From contig CAJUFM010000012.1 in assembly GCA_910585745.1 (NCBI GenBank), positions 1 to 52,507 of the forward strand: a DNA stretch of 52,507 nucleotides, read 5' to 3'. The notes beneath the pieces were generated by a model. That model worked only from the letters and a program-made list of their open reading frames with translations. It was not told the origin of the DNA and ran no database searches. This DNA comes from an uncultured Eubacterium sp. GTDB taxonomy: Bacteria > Bacillota > Clostridia > Lachnospirales > Lachnospiraceae. The position numbers were made by a program, and so were the translations under genes. This document shows positions 9,057 through 18,300 of this stretch, piece by piece; the first letter of the stretch is position 1; each line of letters begins with the position of its first letter.

Positions 9057-11573
9057 ATGGATAATATACGTGCTGTCATAGGAATATTATTTAATCATAT
9101 CTCCATACAGGAAGTGCAGAACCAAGAGATTCGTTACAATAATATTCCGTTACAAACATTTGAAATACTGGCCAATGAATATATGACGAGGTGTTCAAAT
9201 GATGAAATCCACAATCTTTATTATTTTTTGAAAAGTGAGCTTAAATGGATGAAGCATAAAAATTATTATGAGGAGGATGACGGAAAAGAGGGAACTGAAA
9301 TTAATGTTTTTGACGTACTTTATCTTTTTGATGGAGAAGTTTTGACAGAGGAGAATGGTCAGCCTGTATGTGAATATCTTCATTTTTTGCGATGGCATGA
9401 GATGACGAAAGAGATCGGAGAGGATATTTTTATTACATCGTATCTTGCCTTTCAGGATGTTCATGGGAGAAATAAGAGAAAAAATTTTTTCTGGAAACCG
9501 GTTATCGGACATAACAGCCGGGCATTAAATAAAGTTTTGGAAAAAGGGGTGGCAGAAAATCATTTCCATCTAAAAGGATCTGCTCCTTTGTTTCACATTT
9601 CCTGGATAAGCTTGATGAATGATGTGATTAATCCGGATTTTAAAGATGCGTTGGAACGGAGTGATAAAAGACGATTAAAACGAAATGCAGCGTACCAGGG
9701 CGGTTATATGGAAGAATCTCTGTATTCTTTGTATCTGAAAGCTGCCTGTATTCGGATTTATCTTTTTAAAGGAATCAAGGGCATTGATCCTAATCTGAGG
9801 AAATATTTATTGGATTATATTGATTCCCCTTTGGAATTGGTTCAGCATGTAGGAGAACTGCAGCATGAGATTGAACTGTACCAGAATTTTTATGGCACGG
9901 AGTATGATTATGCAATATGTGAAACAGATCTGGCGACAAATCCTGACCATCATTTGAATGAAATATTAGCTGGCGAGAGATGGCTCATGTACGAAGTTTT
10001 TTACAAAATATATAGCCGGGAGTGTGAAGGAGATGATCTATGCCAGCTTTTTTATCTTTATCTTATTATTAAAAATATATTGCGGTCTGAGATTGTCCAA
10101 GTAAACGAAAATATTGGATTTGATAATTTTTTGCTATATCAAAACCGAAAGGAATGGTTTATTGAAAATACAAAATATTATGATGTTTTTTTGAAAATGG
10201 CAGTAAAAGATACTATATTGAATCAGCATATTGAAAAACTGGAAGCACGTATTACGCCAAAAAAAACAGCGGAAGAAAATCTTTTTTATATAAAAAATAT
10301 GGATGAAATTATCTCAGGCGACGATGAAATGATGAAAAATAAATTTTTCTACGTTATGCATTTTATTAAAGAAAAGGATGAATTTACGGATGAGGTTGGA
10401 ATGTGCCGGCATTATGAAAAACGGGAATCCGTTGAAAAAATTGCGAAAGCATTGGCTGAATTTAGGGAAAAATATCCAGAATATGCGGAGAGAGTACGCG
10501 GACTAGATGCCAGTGCCGCTGAGATCTGGTGCCGTCCGGAAGTGTTCGCTCAGGCATTTCGATTTTTGAGAAATCATGGAAGAATGGATTCTAATATAAT
10601 ACAACTGCGCTATACCTATCATGTAGGAGAGGATTTTCTTGATGTAGTAGATGGTTTAAGAGCGATTGATGAAGTTATTTCATACCTCAACTTTCAATGT
10701 GGAGACCGGCTTGGACATGCGTTGGCGTTAGGGATTGATATTGATGAGTGGTATAATAAGAAAGCTAATTTGTTGTTGATTGGCAGAATGGACTATTTAG
10801 ACAATCTGGTTTGGCTTTATGGAAAAATCCGCAAATATCGCCTGGTAGGATGCGAGGATACCATAAATCATATAAAAAAAAGATATAATGAACTGATTAA
10901 ATTAATTTATAAAAATCATGTAAAGAATAGTGGTTTTGAATTTTCTATAGAAAGTTATTATGATTCCTGGAAATTACGGGGTGATAACCCTTATAATTAT
11001 ATCGACGGCAGATTTAAAGTAGAAGATATATGTCTGGATGAATGGGATTATCATGCGATAAACAGAAAATATCCATCGAATTACCGCATTCGCTATGATA
11101 AAGAAACAGCATACTTGTATTATCTATATCATTTTAATCCGGAAATAAAAAGAACCGGGCAGGAGAGAATGGAAGTACATGTAAATCCCGCCATTGTAAA
11201 AGCCGTCAAAATGATTCAAAAAAGAATGCAGATAGAAATATGCGAAAGAGGAATTGGAATAGAAACGAATCCTTCTTCTAATTGTTCCATTGGTTCTTTT
11301 AAGCGTTATGACAGACACCCGATTAGTAAGTGGTATAATCTGGGCCTTACTAATAATTGTGAAGAACTTGAGACATGTCCCCAACTGTTAGTGTCAATCA
11401 ATACAGATGACCAGGGTGTATTTAATACATATTTGGAAAATGAATATGCTTATCTGGCTTTGGCATTGGAAAAATTGAAAAATGAAGATGGGACACCGAA
11501 GTATAAAAGGACGATGATTTTGCAATGGCTGGAGAATATAAGAAAAATGGGACTGGAGCAAAGTTTTTTGTAA
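9057..11573 (+). CDS. rdrB: RdrB-like adenosine deaminase-family protein of a RADAR-type defence system
   Basis: This 838-aa protein carries all adenosine deaminase active-site motifs, spread over a much longer chain than a housekeeping enzyme (~340 aa). They are HFH at 169-171 (zinc ligands), HVGE at 522-525 (zinc His522 and proton-donor Glu525), DRLGHA at 550-555 (His554), ETNPSSN at 736-742, and SINTDDQG at 780-787 (Asp784 zinc ligand, Asp785). Large insertions between the first two motifs match the RdrB architecture. RADAR deaminases act on adenosine in RNA and/or on adenine nucleotides during phage attack. It begins 21 bp after the ATPase gene with AAAGGAGA upstream and ends before a strong terminator. 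Deamination is expected from the intact residues; the real substrate cannot be read from sequence. Confidence 0.85.
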   Translation: MDNIRAVIGILFNHISIQEVQNQEIRYNNIPLQTFEILANEYMTRCSNDEIHNLYYFLKSELKWMKHKNYYEEDDGKEGTEINVFDVLYLFDGEVLTEENGQPVCEYLHFLRWHEMTKEIGEDIFITSYLAFQDVHGRNKRKNFFWKPVIGHNSRALNKVLEKGVAENHFHLKGSAPLFHISWISLMNDVINPDFKDALERSDKRRLKRNAAYQGGYMEESLYSLYLKAACIRIYLFKGIKGIDPNLRKYLLDYIDSPLELVQHVGELQHEIELYQNFYGTEYDYAICETDLATNPDHHLNEILAGERWLMYEVFYKIYSRECEGDDLCQLFYLYLIIKNILRSEIVQVNENIGFDNFLLYQNRKEWFIENTKYYDVFLKMAVKDTILNQHIEKLEARITPKKTAEENLFYIKNMDEIISGDDEMMKNKFFYVMHFIKEKDEFTDEVGMCRHYEKRESVEKIAKALAEFREKYPEYAERVRGLDASAAEIWCRPEVFAQAFRFLRNHGRMDSNIIQLRYTYHVGEDFLDVVDGLRAIDEVISYLNFQCGDRLGHALALGIDIDEWYNKKANLLLIGRMDYLDNLVWLYGKIRKYRLVGCEDTINHIKKRYNELIKLIYKNHVKNSGFEFSIESYYDSWKLRGDNPYNYIDGRFKVEDICLDEWDYHAINRKYPSNYRIRYDKETAYLYYLYHFNPEIKRTGQERMEVHVNPAIVKAVKMIQKRMQIEICERGIGIETNPSSNCSIGSFKRYDRHPISKWYNLGLTNNCEELETCPQLLVSINTDDQGVFNTYLENEYAYLALALEKLKNEDGTPKYKRTMILQWLENIRKMGLEQSFL

Positions 11574-11607
11574 ACACATTAATTAGTGTCTGCTTTGTAA
11601 ATTATAT

Positions 11608-11660
11608 AAAGGGGCTGTCGCACTAACGATTTGACCTATACTTAGTGCGACAGCCTCTTT
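11608..11660 (+). terminator. Terminator after the RADAR-like operon
   Basis: A 19-bp stem (11608-11626 with 11642-11660, one G-T pair) around a 15-nt loop; the core is GGCTGTCGCACTAA / TTAGTGCGACAGCC. The 3' arm ends in TCTTTATA, a modest U-run. It begins 34 bp after the deaminase stop codon. The near-perfect palindrome could also be a small mobile repeat. Confidence 0.75.
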
Positions 11661-11669
11661 ATAGGAAGA

Positions 11670-11783
11670 AGACGCGAGACTGCGTCCCTGCAATTATGTT
11701 ACCTGTCAAATAATTTCCTTGATGCACATAATCCTTGCGGGCCTGCACTCAAACCATTCTTTTACACAGGTAACGGAAATCTG
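11670..11783. repeat. Left arm of a perfect 114-bp inverted repeat
   Basis: This stretch is identical over 114 bp to the reverse complement of 14886-14999; matching stops at both edges. The arm contains an internal inverted repeat, GTTACCTGT (11698-11706) with ACAGGTAAC (11766-11774), and a GC-rich end (GACGCGAGACTGCGTC). Read toward the outside of the bracketed segment, it encodes a 25-codon tail ending in a stop. The pair encloses about 3.1 kb of decayed accessory DNA. Confidence 0.92.
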
Positions 11784-11824
11784 AAAAAAGCAAAAAACCT
11801 CCCACCAAGGTTTTTTTGCTTTTT
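11784..11824 (-). terminator. Bidirectional terminator downstream of the secreted Ig-like gene
   Basis: A-rich 5' arm (11784-11800) pairs with the T-rich 3' arm (11808-11824) through a CCT/AGG top and a 7-nt loop, with one bulge. It ends 44 bp from the stop of the minus-strand gene at 11869. The A-run on one side and T-run on the other allow termination in both directions. Confidence 0.8.
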
Positions 11825-11868
11825 ACATTTTTCATACTACTATACGCTTTAAAGAGTAATAATCCATA

Positions 11869-13041
11869 TCACTCATAAGGCACATAAATTGAATCTATTG
11901 CACAAGTATGCAATGTTTCTCCATTAAACTCAAAATAATAATTATAGATAAGTGTAAATTCATATTTTTTAAATCCTTCAATCTCATATAAATCTTCAGT
12001 AAAGTCAATTCTTAACTGATCAGCACTAACTTCTTTTACTTGATCAACATCATAAATTGCCTTAACTACAATATCATTTGAATCTGGTACCTTTCCTTTC
12101 TGAATAATATCTCCAATATAATCACACATTATTGAGTCAGGATACAAAATATCAGAATCTACTTCAACTATTTCTACTCGTAATATTGCAGAAAATTCTT
12201 TGTATGTTGCAACTTTTTCAACATACTTTTTACCAGATTCTTCTACAATCTTTCCCTCATCCAAAAGAAATTCACCAAAATTCAAATTTCTTTGTGTATT
12301 ATCGTCGTATTTTACAGTCACAACTACACTCATTCTGTTAACAAACCCCATAGATACATCTTGATTTGAAGTTGTATTATTTAACGGGAGCTTTCCTTCG
12401 AACTCTGCTGTTATACCTATAGGTTTTCTTGTTGTTAAAGGAGGTGTTGATGGAGATGCAGTATTAGTTGGCGCAGGTGACACTGATGTACTTGGTGTTG
12501 CTGGAACATCAGGCACAGAAGAAGGTGGATTAGGCGTTTTTGGAATATCAGGTGATCCTGTTGCAGGATCAGATGATTTTTCCGGAACACTTGGTGTCTG
12601 TCCCGCTCCTTCAGGTGGCTTAGGTATTTGTGTTTGCGTTACACCAGCCTGTGGTGGCTGTGTTTCGATCACATTCGGTGTTGCTGGTTGCGATGTGCTT
12701 GGTGTTTTTGTTACTACCTTTTTGACCAGCTTTTTGACAGTAATTGTCACTGTCTTTTTCTGCTTGCCTTTTTTGGCAATAACAGTGATTTTTACTTTAC
12801 CTGCCTTCTTACCTTTGACAATTCCTTTGGAGTTTACTGTGGCAATCTTCTTGTTTGAAGATTTGAACTTACACTTGATGTTTGTCTTAATTTTTATGCT
12901 TCTGTTCACTACAACATTCTTAGGCGAAGTCACCTTAAGTTTCTTTGTTGCCGCTTCTGCGGCTGTGGGGGATGCGATTAAAGAGCCGATCAGGGCTGCT
13001 GTTAATATTACAGACAAAATCTTTGTGTGATTTCTTTTCAT
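11869..13041 (-). CDS. Secreted protein with a bacterial Ig-like (Big_2-type) domain and Pro/Thr/Ser linker
   Basis: A 390-aa predicted exported protein. Residues 1-30 form a signal peptide (MKRNHTK, hydrophobic core, then AEAA cleavage region). Residues 34-107 are a lysine-rich Big_2-like domain with the typical SSNKKIATVNSKGIVKGKKA pattern. Residues 112-210 are a Pro/Thr/Ser-rich linker, and the last 180 residues form a beta-rich domain I do not recognise. There is no LPXTG sorting signal, so it is probably secreted or loosely wall-bound. GAGGAGA lies before the ATG at 13041. It has its own promoter and terminator. It sits within the 114-bp inverted-repeat bracket beside broken genes, yet its frame is intact. 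A surface-adhesion or spacer role is only a guess. Confidence 0.8.
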   Translation of the reverse strand: MKRNHTKILSVILTAALIGSLIASPTAAEAATKKLKVTSPKNVVVNRSIKIKTNIKCKFKSSNKKIATVNSKGIVKGKKAGKVKITVIAKKGKQKKTVTITVKKLVKKVVTKTPSTSQPATPNVIETQPPQAGVTQTQIPKPPEGAGQTPSVPEKSSDPATGSPDIPKTPNPPSSVPDVPATPSTSVSPAPTNTASPSTPPLTTRKPIGITAEFEGKLPLNNTTSNQDVSMGFVNRMSVVVTVKYDDNTQRNLNFGEFLLDEGKIVEESGKKYVEKVATYKEFSAILRVEIVEVDSDILYPDSIMCDYIGDIIQKGKVPDSNDIVVKAIYDVDQVKEVSADQLRIDFTEDLYEIEGFKKYEFTLIYNYYFEFNGETLHTCAIDSIYVPYE

Positions 13042-13087
13042 GATTAATCTCTCCTCGTATCATAAGTTTATAAATGGCTTCTTTAAA

Positions 13088-13116
13088 AATATATCATATT
13101 CTTAGATAAAAAACAA
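13088..13116 (-). promoter_or_regulatory. Probable promoter of the Ig-like protein gene
   Basis: On the minus strand TTGTTT (13116-13111), a 17-bp spacer and TATATT (13093-13088) lie about 47 bp before the start codon. A 9-bp inverted repeat, ATGTTGCCG (13123-13131) with CGGCAACAT (13189-13197), fills the gap behind it. Confidence 0.55.
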
Positions 13117-13206
13117 CTACGTATGTTGCCGTTGCCGATACTTTATAAAGCAATATAAAAGACAGGTGGGAGGGGGCGAAATAGATTTCGGCAACATGAC
13201 CGGTAA

Positions 13207-14220
13207 TTACGGAACGGGATACATTATCTCATCGCTGTTTTTAATACTTTGAAATTCTTTGGCAATAGCATATCCTTTGTTTTCTGTCCCAATTCCGATT
13301 TGTGCCATGGAATAGCTATGGTTACGGAGTTTTAGCATAAATTTTTTTAGTTCCAGTTGGCTGAAACTGGTATTATAGTTACATTCAATTAGGCTGTTGG
13401 GAATCACATAAAAAGGTTGTTCGTAGATATCCGGCCACGGTTGAAAATCATCTTTGAATTTTCTGATGTCAGGGTCGAAGCATATTTCTTCAAATTTACT
13501 TTTGGCAATGATAATGCAATTGACATTAGAAAGAAGTCCGCGCATGAAGTCGTAATCAAGTTCGCGGATGGCATAACATAGTAAAATCATCTTAGACAGA
13601 AATGGCTTTCCGGGATTGCCAGGGGAAGGGGACAAAAGAACGCACTCCCGAAAGTGTAAAGTGTTAGTATAAAAAGTATCATGACCGTACATCAAGGTAT
13701 ACAGGCGTTCATTTTCAGACGCCAGATTTATGATAATATTATTGTTGAATTTGCAATAGATGATCGGTTGCCTGGTAGCTTTAATCTCGATATATCCGTC
13801 TCCCATACTACAAGGGTAAGGAATTGTGAGAGTAGCCACAGTCCGATTGGAAATGTGGTTGATTTTTAGAGTACATTTTATAATTGTATCATTTTTTCGG
13901 AGAGTATTGGTTTTTTAAGAGCTGGCTTTGGAGGTTCCCTAAGACTTCTGAAGCATATAACAATAAAAAGTACCCATAAAATTGGGGTCATCCAGCTGTA
14001 TAAATTGAGAACCATATGAATTTGGGAGAAGAGAGACATCTGCATCGTCAGGAAGTGCGAGGATGCAGGACATACTCAAATTGAACATACGGCATAGCTG
14101 GGCTACTAAAGTTATATTGATAGAATAGTAGTTTGGTGCTTTTTCAAGGTATTTATTGTAATGGTTGTGCTTATTAATTGTTGGCTCGCTTGGAATAGAA
14201 TATTCTTTTTCATTATAAAA
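13207..14220 (-). pseudogene. Broken gene for a regulator-like protein, two in-frame stops and no 5' end
   Basis: A 210-codon open frame (GTG 13839 to 13207) has no good start or ribosome site. Its reading frame continues upstream to 14220 with coherent protein sequence (for example NLSMSCILALPDD and LDDPNFMGTFYCYML), interrupted only by a TAG at 13941-13939 and a TAA at 13917-13915. A frame-preserving read-through gives one protein of about 335 residues. From memory it resembles a Lachnospiraceae family with an N-terminal helix-turn-helix and an 'LDDP...GTFYCY' mid-section; here the expected DNA-binding N-terminus is missing. It is therefore called one decayed gene and not a free-standing ORF. 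The family assignment is tentative; the two stops in a shared frame are directly visible. Confidence 0.65.
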
Positions 14221-14332
14221 TCACCTTAAATAATTTTGGACATACTTTGCGGTTAATTTCATCCCATTCGCTAAAGATTTTTGAGGGAAAGGGGAAATGT
14301 GTTATGGCAGGCAAGAATAGAATTATTATTTC

Positions 14333-14827
14333 ATGCAGAATGGCATTTTTGTAAATAGAATTCACAACGTAATTGAATATGTGAAAGAAAAGTATGTTGA
14401 TAAATGGGCTGGAAGTGTCCCAGAAAATTTTAAAATTCCTCTTCATGATGGAGATATCGAGAAATCCGGCAATATAACTTTTAAGAATTGTTATTATTTG
14501 AATGCCAAGAGCAAGGACGCGCCGCAGATTGTTGACCAGAATGTAAAACCTGTTGTGAATCATGGGGAATTGTACTCTGGATGTTATGGTAATGTGAGTA
14601 TGATATTTTACGCATATAATCATTGTGGAAATAAAGATATCAATGTCTGGCTCGGCAATATACAAAAGGTACGGGAGGTAAAAAACAGGGTAATAAGTTA
14701 TCAATTAACCAATATGGGAAATTTGATATCTGGTATCTTTGGGGCGTTTGGAAATACACCTTCAAGAGTGGTTAGAGTTTACAAGGACACAAGAATCCCT
14801 ATCAAATTTGGTTATTGTTACAGATAG
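14333..14827 (+). pseudogene. Remnant of a phage DUF2815-type (ssDNA-binding) gene
   Basis: The 164-codon frame contains a DUF2815-like core at about residues 28-110: IPLHDGDIEKSG, YYLNAKSKDAPQIVDQNVKP, and ELYSGCYGNVSMIFYAYN followed by GNKDI and LGNIQKVR. DUF2815 proteins are encoded in phage replication modules and are thought to bind single-stranded DNA. The usual N-terminal part is absent, and the sequence after LGNIQKVR no longer follows the family and runs into a frame change. This indicates a truncated prophage leftover. There is no clear ribosome site. It ends 58 bp before the right arm of the 114-bp inverted repeat. Confidence 0.65.
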
Positions 14828-14885
14828 AAATAATGATATGGAATTACTGGATATGTGTTTTAAAGCTTGTAATGCATCTCATACG

Positions 14886-14999
14886 CAGATTTCCGTTACC
14901 TGTGTAAAAGAATGGTTTGAGTGCAGGCCCGCAAGGATTATGTGCATCAAGGAAATTATTTGACAGGTAACATAATTGCAGGGACGCAGTCTCGCGTCT
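14886..14999. repeat. Right arm of the perfect 114-bp inverted repeat
   Basis: Exact reverse complement of 11670-11783. On the plus strand it carries a short coding-like tail (ISVTCVKEWFECRPARIMC and more, stop at 14961-14963) that continues a 74-codon frame from 14739. I do not recognise that frame and do not call it a gene. The rest of 14828-15187 holds only this arm and the hairpin at 15011-15046. Confidence 0.92.
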
Positions 15000-15010
15000 A
15001 CATAAAGCAG

Positions 15011-15046
15011 AGCAGTTCTTCGTTGTATAATGCGGAACTGCTTTTT
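15011..15046 (+). terminator. Rho-independent terminator upstream of the glt operon
   Basis: AGCAGTTC (15011-15018) pairs with GAACTGCT (15035-15042), followed by TTTTG. It insulates the glt promoter from the decayed segment to the left. Confidence 0.75.
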
Positions 15047-15187
15047 GCTGACCTGTCCTCCTTGAAAAAGAGTTGGCACATGCAAATCTCTGCCCAATCA
15101 GCGAGAGGTAATAAAATTAACTTTTTTGCTATAATACTTTATTTTATAAAGTAAAACGAAAAAAATATTAAAAAAACAAAAAATCAC

Positions 15188-15216
15188 TTGAATTCTTAAA
15201 AAAATTATTGTATAAT
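15188..15216 (+). promoter_or_regulatory. Promoter of the gltB-gltD-GS-ANTAR-carAB operon
   Basis: TTGAAT at 15188-15193 and a perfect TATAAT at 15211-15216 with a 17-bp spacer. The start of transcription would be near 15222-15224, giving a leader of about 157 nt before gltB. The flanking DNA is strongly AT-rich. Confidence 0.8.
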
Positions 15217-15226
15217 GCTTTCAGAC

Positions 15227-15280
15227 AAAGGTGTCAGAGAAGAAATACATACCCAAAGTGTTTCTTTCTGGCACCTTTTT
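15227..15280 (+). promoter_or_regulatory. Leader terminator (attenuator candidate) in front of gltB
   Basis: AAAGGTGTCAGA (15227-15238) pairs with TCTGGCACCTTT (15267-15278; one U-G), with partial further pairing inside and a T-run at 15275-15280. It lies within the first 60 nt of the transcript and well before gltB, so it should stop transcription unless antagonised. A competing hairpin, GAC-AAAGGT-GTC around 15219-15240, has a hexaloop with A at position 1 and G at position 4, as in ANTAR-protein targets. The outer part of that stem falls upstream of the predicted transcription start. The operon encodes an ANTAR protein at 22990. Confidence 0.65.
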
Positions 15281-15379
15281 GTTTCAAATAAGTTGGAAAG
15301 AATCAAATCAAATGCGCATTATTTTCCAGGGTATGGTGATGTCGGTCTTGTGAAGATGCGTGAGAATGGAGGAATCAGT

Positions 15380-18300
15380 ATGAGTGGCAAGTATGCAGAG
15401 GAGACAAAGAGAAAAGCCATTGGTATGTATGATCCAAGCTTTGAACATGATAACTGCGGGATCGGAGCGATCGTTAATATTAAAGGAAAGAAAACCCATG
15501 ACACAGTAAAAAATGCCTTGGAGATCGTGGCTCACTTGGAGCACAGAGCCGGGAAGGATGGAGAGGGAAAGACAGGAGACGGCGTTGGCATCCTGCTGCA
15601 GATTTCCCACAAGTTCTTTCAGAAGGTGGCAGCCGGCATGGGCATTGAGATCGGGGAGGAAAGAGAGTATGGCGTAGGTATGTTTTTCTTTCCTCAGGAT
15701 GAGCTCAAACGCAATCAGGCAAAGAAAATGTTTGAGACCATCGTGGATAAAGAGGGGCTGGCATTTCTGGGCTGGCGTGAGGTTCCCATCTCCCCCCGCA
15801 TCCTGGGAAAAGCAGCGGTGGAATGCATGCCGTATATCATGCAGTGTTTTATCAAGAAGCCGGCAGAGATAAAAAAGGGACTGGAGTTCGACCGAAAGCT
15901 CTACATCGCCCGCCGTGTGTTTGAGCAGTCCAATGAAAATACCTATGTGGTATCTCTTTCCAGCCGAACCATTGTATATAAAGGAATGTTTCTGGTGGCG
16001 CAGCTGAGACAGTTTTTTGATGATCTGCAGGATCCGGACTACGAATCTGCCATAGCCATGGTTCACTCCCGTTTCAGCACTAATACCCAGCCCAGCTGGC
16101 AGCGCGCCCATCCGAACCGTTTCATCGTGCACAATGGTGAGATCAATACCATCCGGGGAAATGCAGATAAAATGCTGGCCAGAGAGGAGACGATGGAGTC
16201 GGATCATCTGACCGGAGAACTTCATAAGGTGCTTCCGGTGGTAAATACCGAGGGTTCTGATTCCGCTATGCTGGACAACACACTGGAATTTCTTGTGATG
16301 AGCGGCATGGAACTTCCTCTCGCCGTGATGATCACGATACCGGAACCCTGGGCGAATAACCGATATATCAGCGATAAGAAAAAGGATTTTTACCAGTACT
16401 ATGCTACGATGATGGAACCCTGGGATGGGCCTGCCTCCATCCTGTTTTCAGATGGGGATATCATGGGAGCGGTATTGGACCGCAACGGACTCCGTCCTTC
16501 CCGCTATTATATCACCGATGACGACCAGCTGATCCTGTCCTCCGAGGTAGGGGTTATGCCCATCCGTGAAGAACATGTGGTAAAAAAAGACCGCCTGCGT
16601 CCGGGAAAAATGCTTTTGGTGGACACAGTGAAGGGTGAGTTGATCGACGACGATGAACTGAAAGAGACCTTTGCGTCAAAACAGCCCTACGGAGAGTGGC
16701 TGGATACCAATCTCGTGTGTCTGAAAGACCTTCAGATCCCGAATAAACGCATCGAGACTTACGATCCCGAGGAGAGCCTGCGGCTTCAGAAAGCATTTGG
16801 CTATACCTATGAGGAAGTGAGGTCTTCCATCCTTCCCATGGCAAAAAATGGTTCTGAGCCCATTGCGGCGATGGGACATGACACACCGCTGGCGGCGCTG
16901 AGCGGCCAGCCCCAGCCTTTGTATAACTATTTCAAACAGCGTTTTGCTCAGGTGACCAATCCGCCGATTGATGCTATAAGGGAAGAGGTTGTGACTTCCA
17001 CTACGGTATACATTGGGGATGCGGGAAATCTGCTGGAAGAGAAGGCAGAAAACTGCCATTCACTCAAGATTGACGATCCAATCCTTACGAATACCGATCT
17101 CCTAAAGATCAAGTCCATGAATGTACCTGGTTTTAAGGTGGCAGTTATTCCCATCACCTACTATAAAAATACCTCTCTGGAAAAGGCGATTCACCGTCTT
17201 TATCTGGAGGCAGACCGGGCCTATAAGGACGGCGCCAACATTCTGATCCTCTCTGACCGGGGAGTGGATGAGAACCATGTGGCGATTCCGGCGCTCCTGG
17301 CAGTATCTGCCATGCAGCAGCATCTGGTCAATACAAAGAAGCGGACCTCCCTTTCCATGATCTTAGAGAGTGCGGAACCAAGAGAGGTGCATCATTTTGC
17401 GACGCTGCTCGGATTTGGCGCTACCGCTGTCAACCCTTATCTTGCTCTGGATACGATCCGCAGTCTGATCGACAGCCGTGTGCTGGATAAGGATTATTAT
17501 GTGGCAGTGAATGATTATAATTCTGCGGTTCTTCACGGAATTGTAAAGATTGCTTCCAAAATGGGGATTTCCACGATCCAATCCTATCAGGGAGCCAAGA
17601 TTTTTGAGGCGGTGGGACTGTCTAAAACATTAATTGATCCCTACTTTACAGGAACTGTTTCCAGGATTGGAGGACTGGATATAGAGGACATTCAGGACCA
17701 GGTAGAGATGTTGCATGATAAAGCATTTGATCCGCTGGAACTTGGCACAGACATTACTCTTGACAGTATTGGAAACCACAAGAGCCGCAGCGGAAAAGAA
17801 GAGCACCTCTATAATCCGAAGACCATTCATCTTCTGCAGGAGGCGACAAGAACCGGTGACTACAGGAAGTTCAAGGAATACTCCCATGAGATTGACCGTG
17901 AAGACCTTTACGTGAACTTAAGAAGCCTCCTTGACTTTAACTTCCCGAAGAAGGGGATCGCCCTTTCCAAAGTGGAGAGTGTGGAGGAGATCGTGAAACG
18001 CTTTAAGACTGGAGCCATGTCCTACGGTTCCATTTCCCAGGAAGCCCATGAGACTCTTGCCATCGCCATGAACCGCCTTCACGGAAAATCCAACAGTGGT
18101 GAGGGAGGAGAGAGCCTGGAACGTCTCACTGTGGGAAAAGACGGATTAAACCGCTGTTCTGCTATTAAGCAGGTGGCATCGGGACGCTTTGGCGTAACCT
18201 CCAGATACCTGGTCAGCGCCAAAGAGATACAGATCAAGATGGCACAGGGGGCAAAGCCGGGAGAGGGCGGACATCTGCCGGGGAAAAAAGTATATCCCTG

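Noticed and set aside
14213..14704. 163-codon minus-strand ORF.
   Set aside because: It is the antisense shadow of the DUF2815 remnant, whose plus-strand protein is recognisable.
14739..14963. 74-codon ORF overlapping the right arm of the 114-bp repeat.
   Set aside because: No ribosome site, unrecognised content, and its last 25 codons are just the repeat arm, which is also present reversed at the other end.
15219..15265. A canonical ANTAR dual-hairpin target in the gltB leader.
   Set aside because: One hexaloop fits, but part of its stem is upstream of the predicted transcript start, and the second hairpin has a 9-nt loop without the A1/G4 pattern. It is kept as a hypothesis only.
15215..15379. 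N-terminal extension of gltB by 55 codons from an in-frame start at 15215.
   Set aside because: It starts in the -10 box and runs through the leader terminator. The ATG at 15380 has a strong ribosome site and gives the normal propeptide-Cys26 layout.
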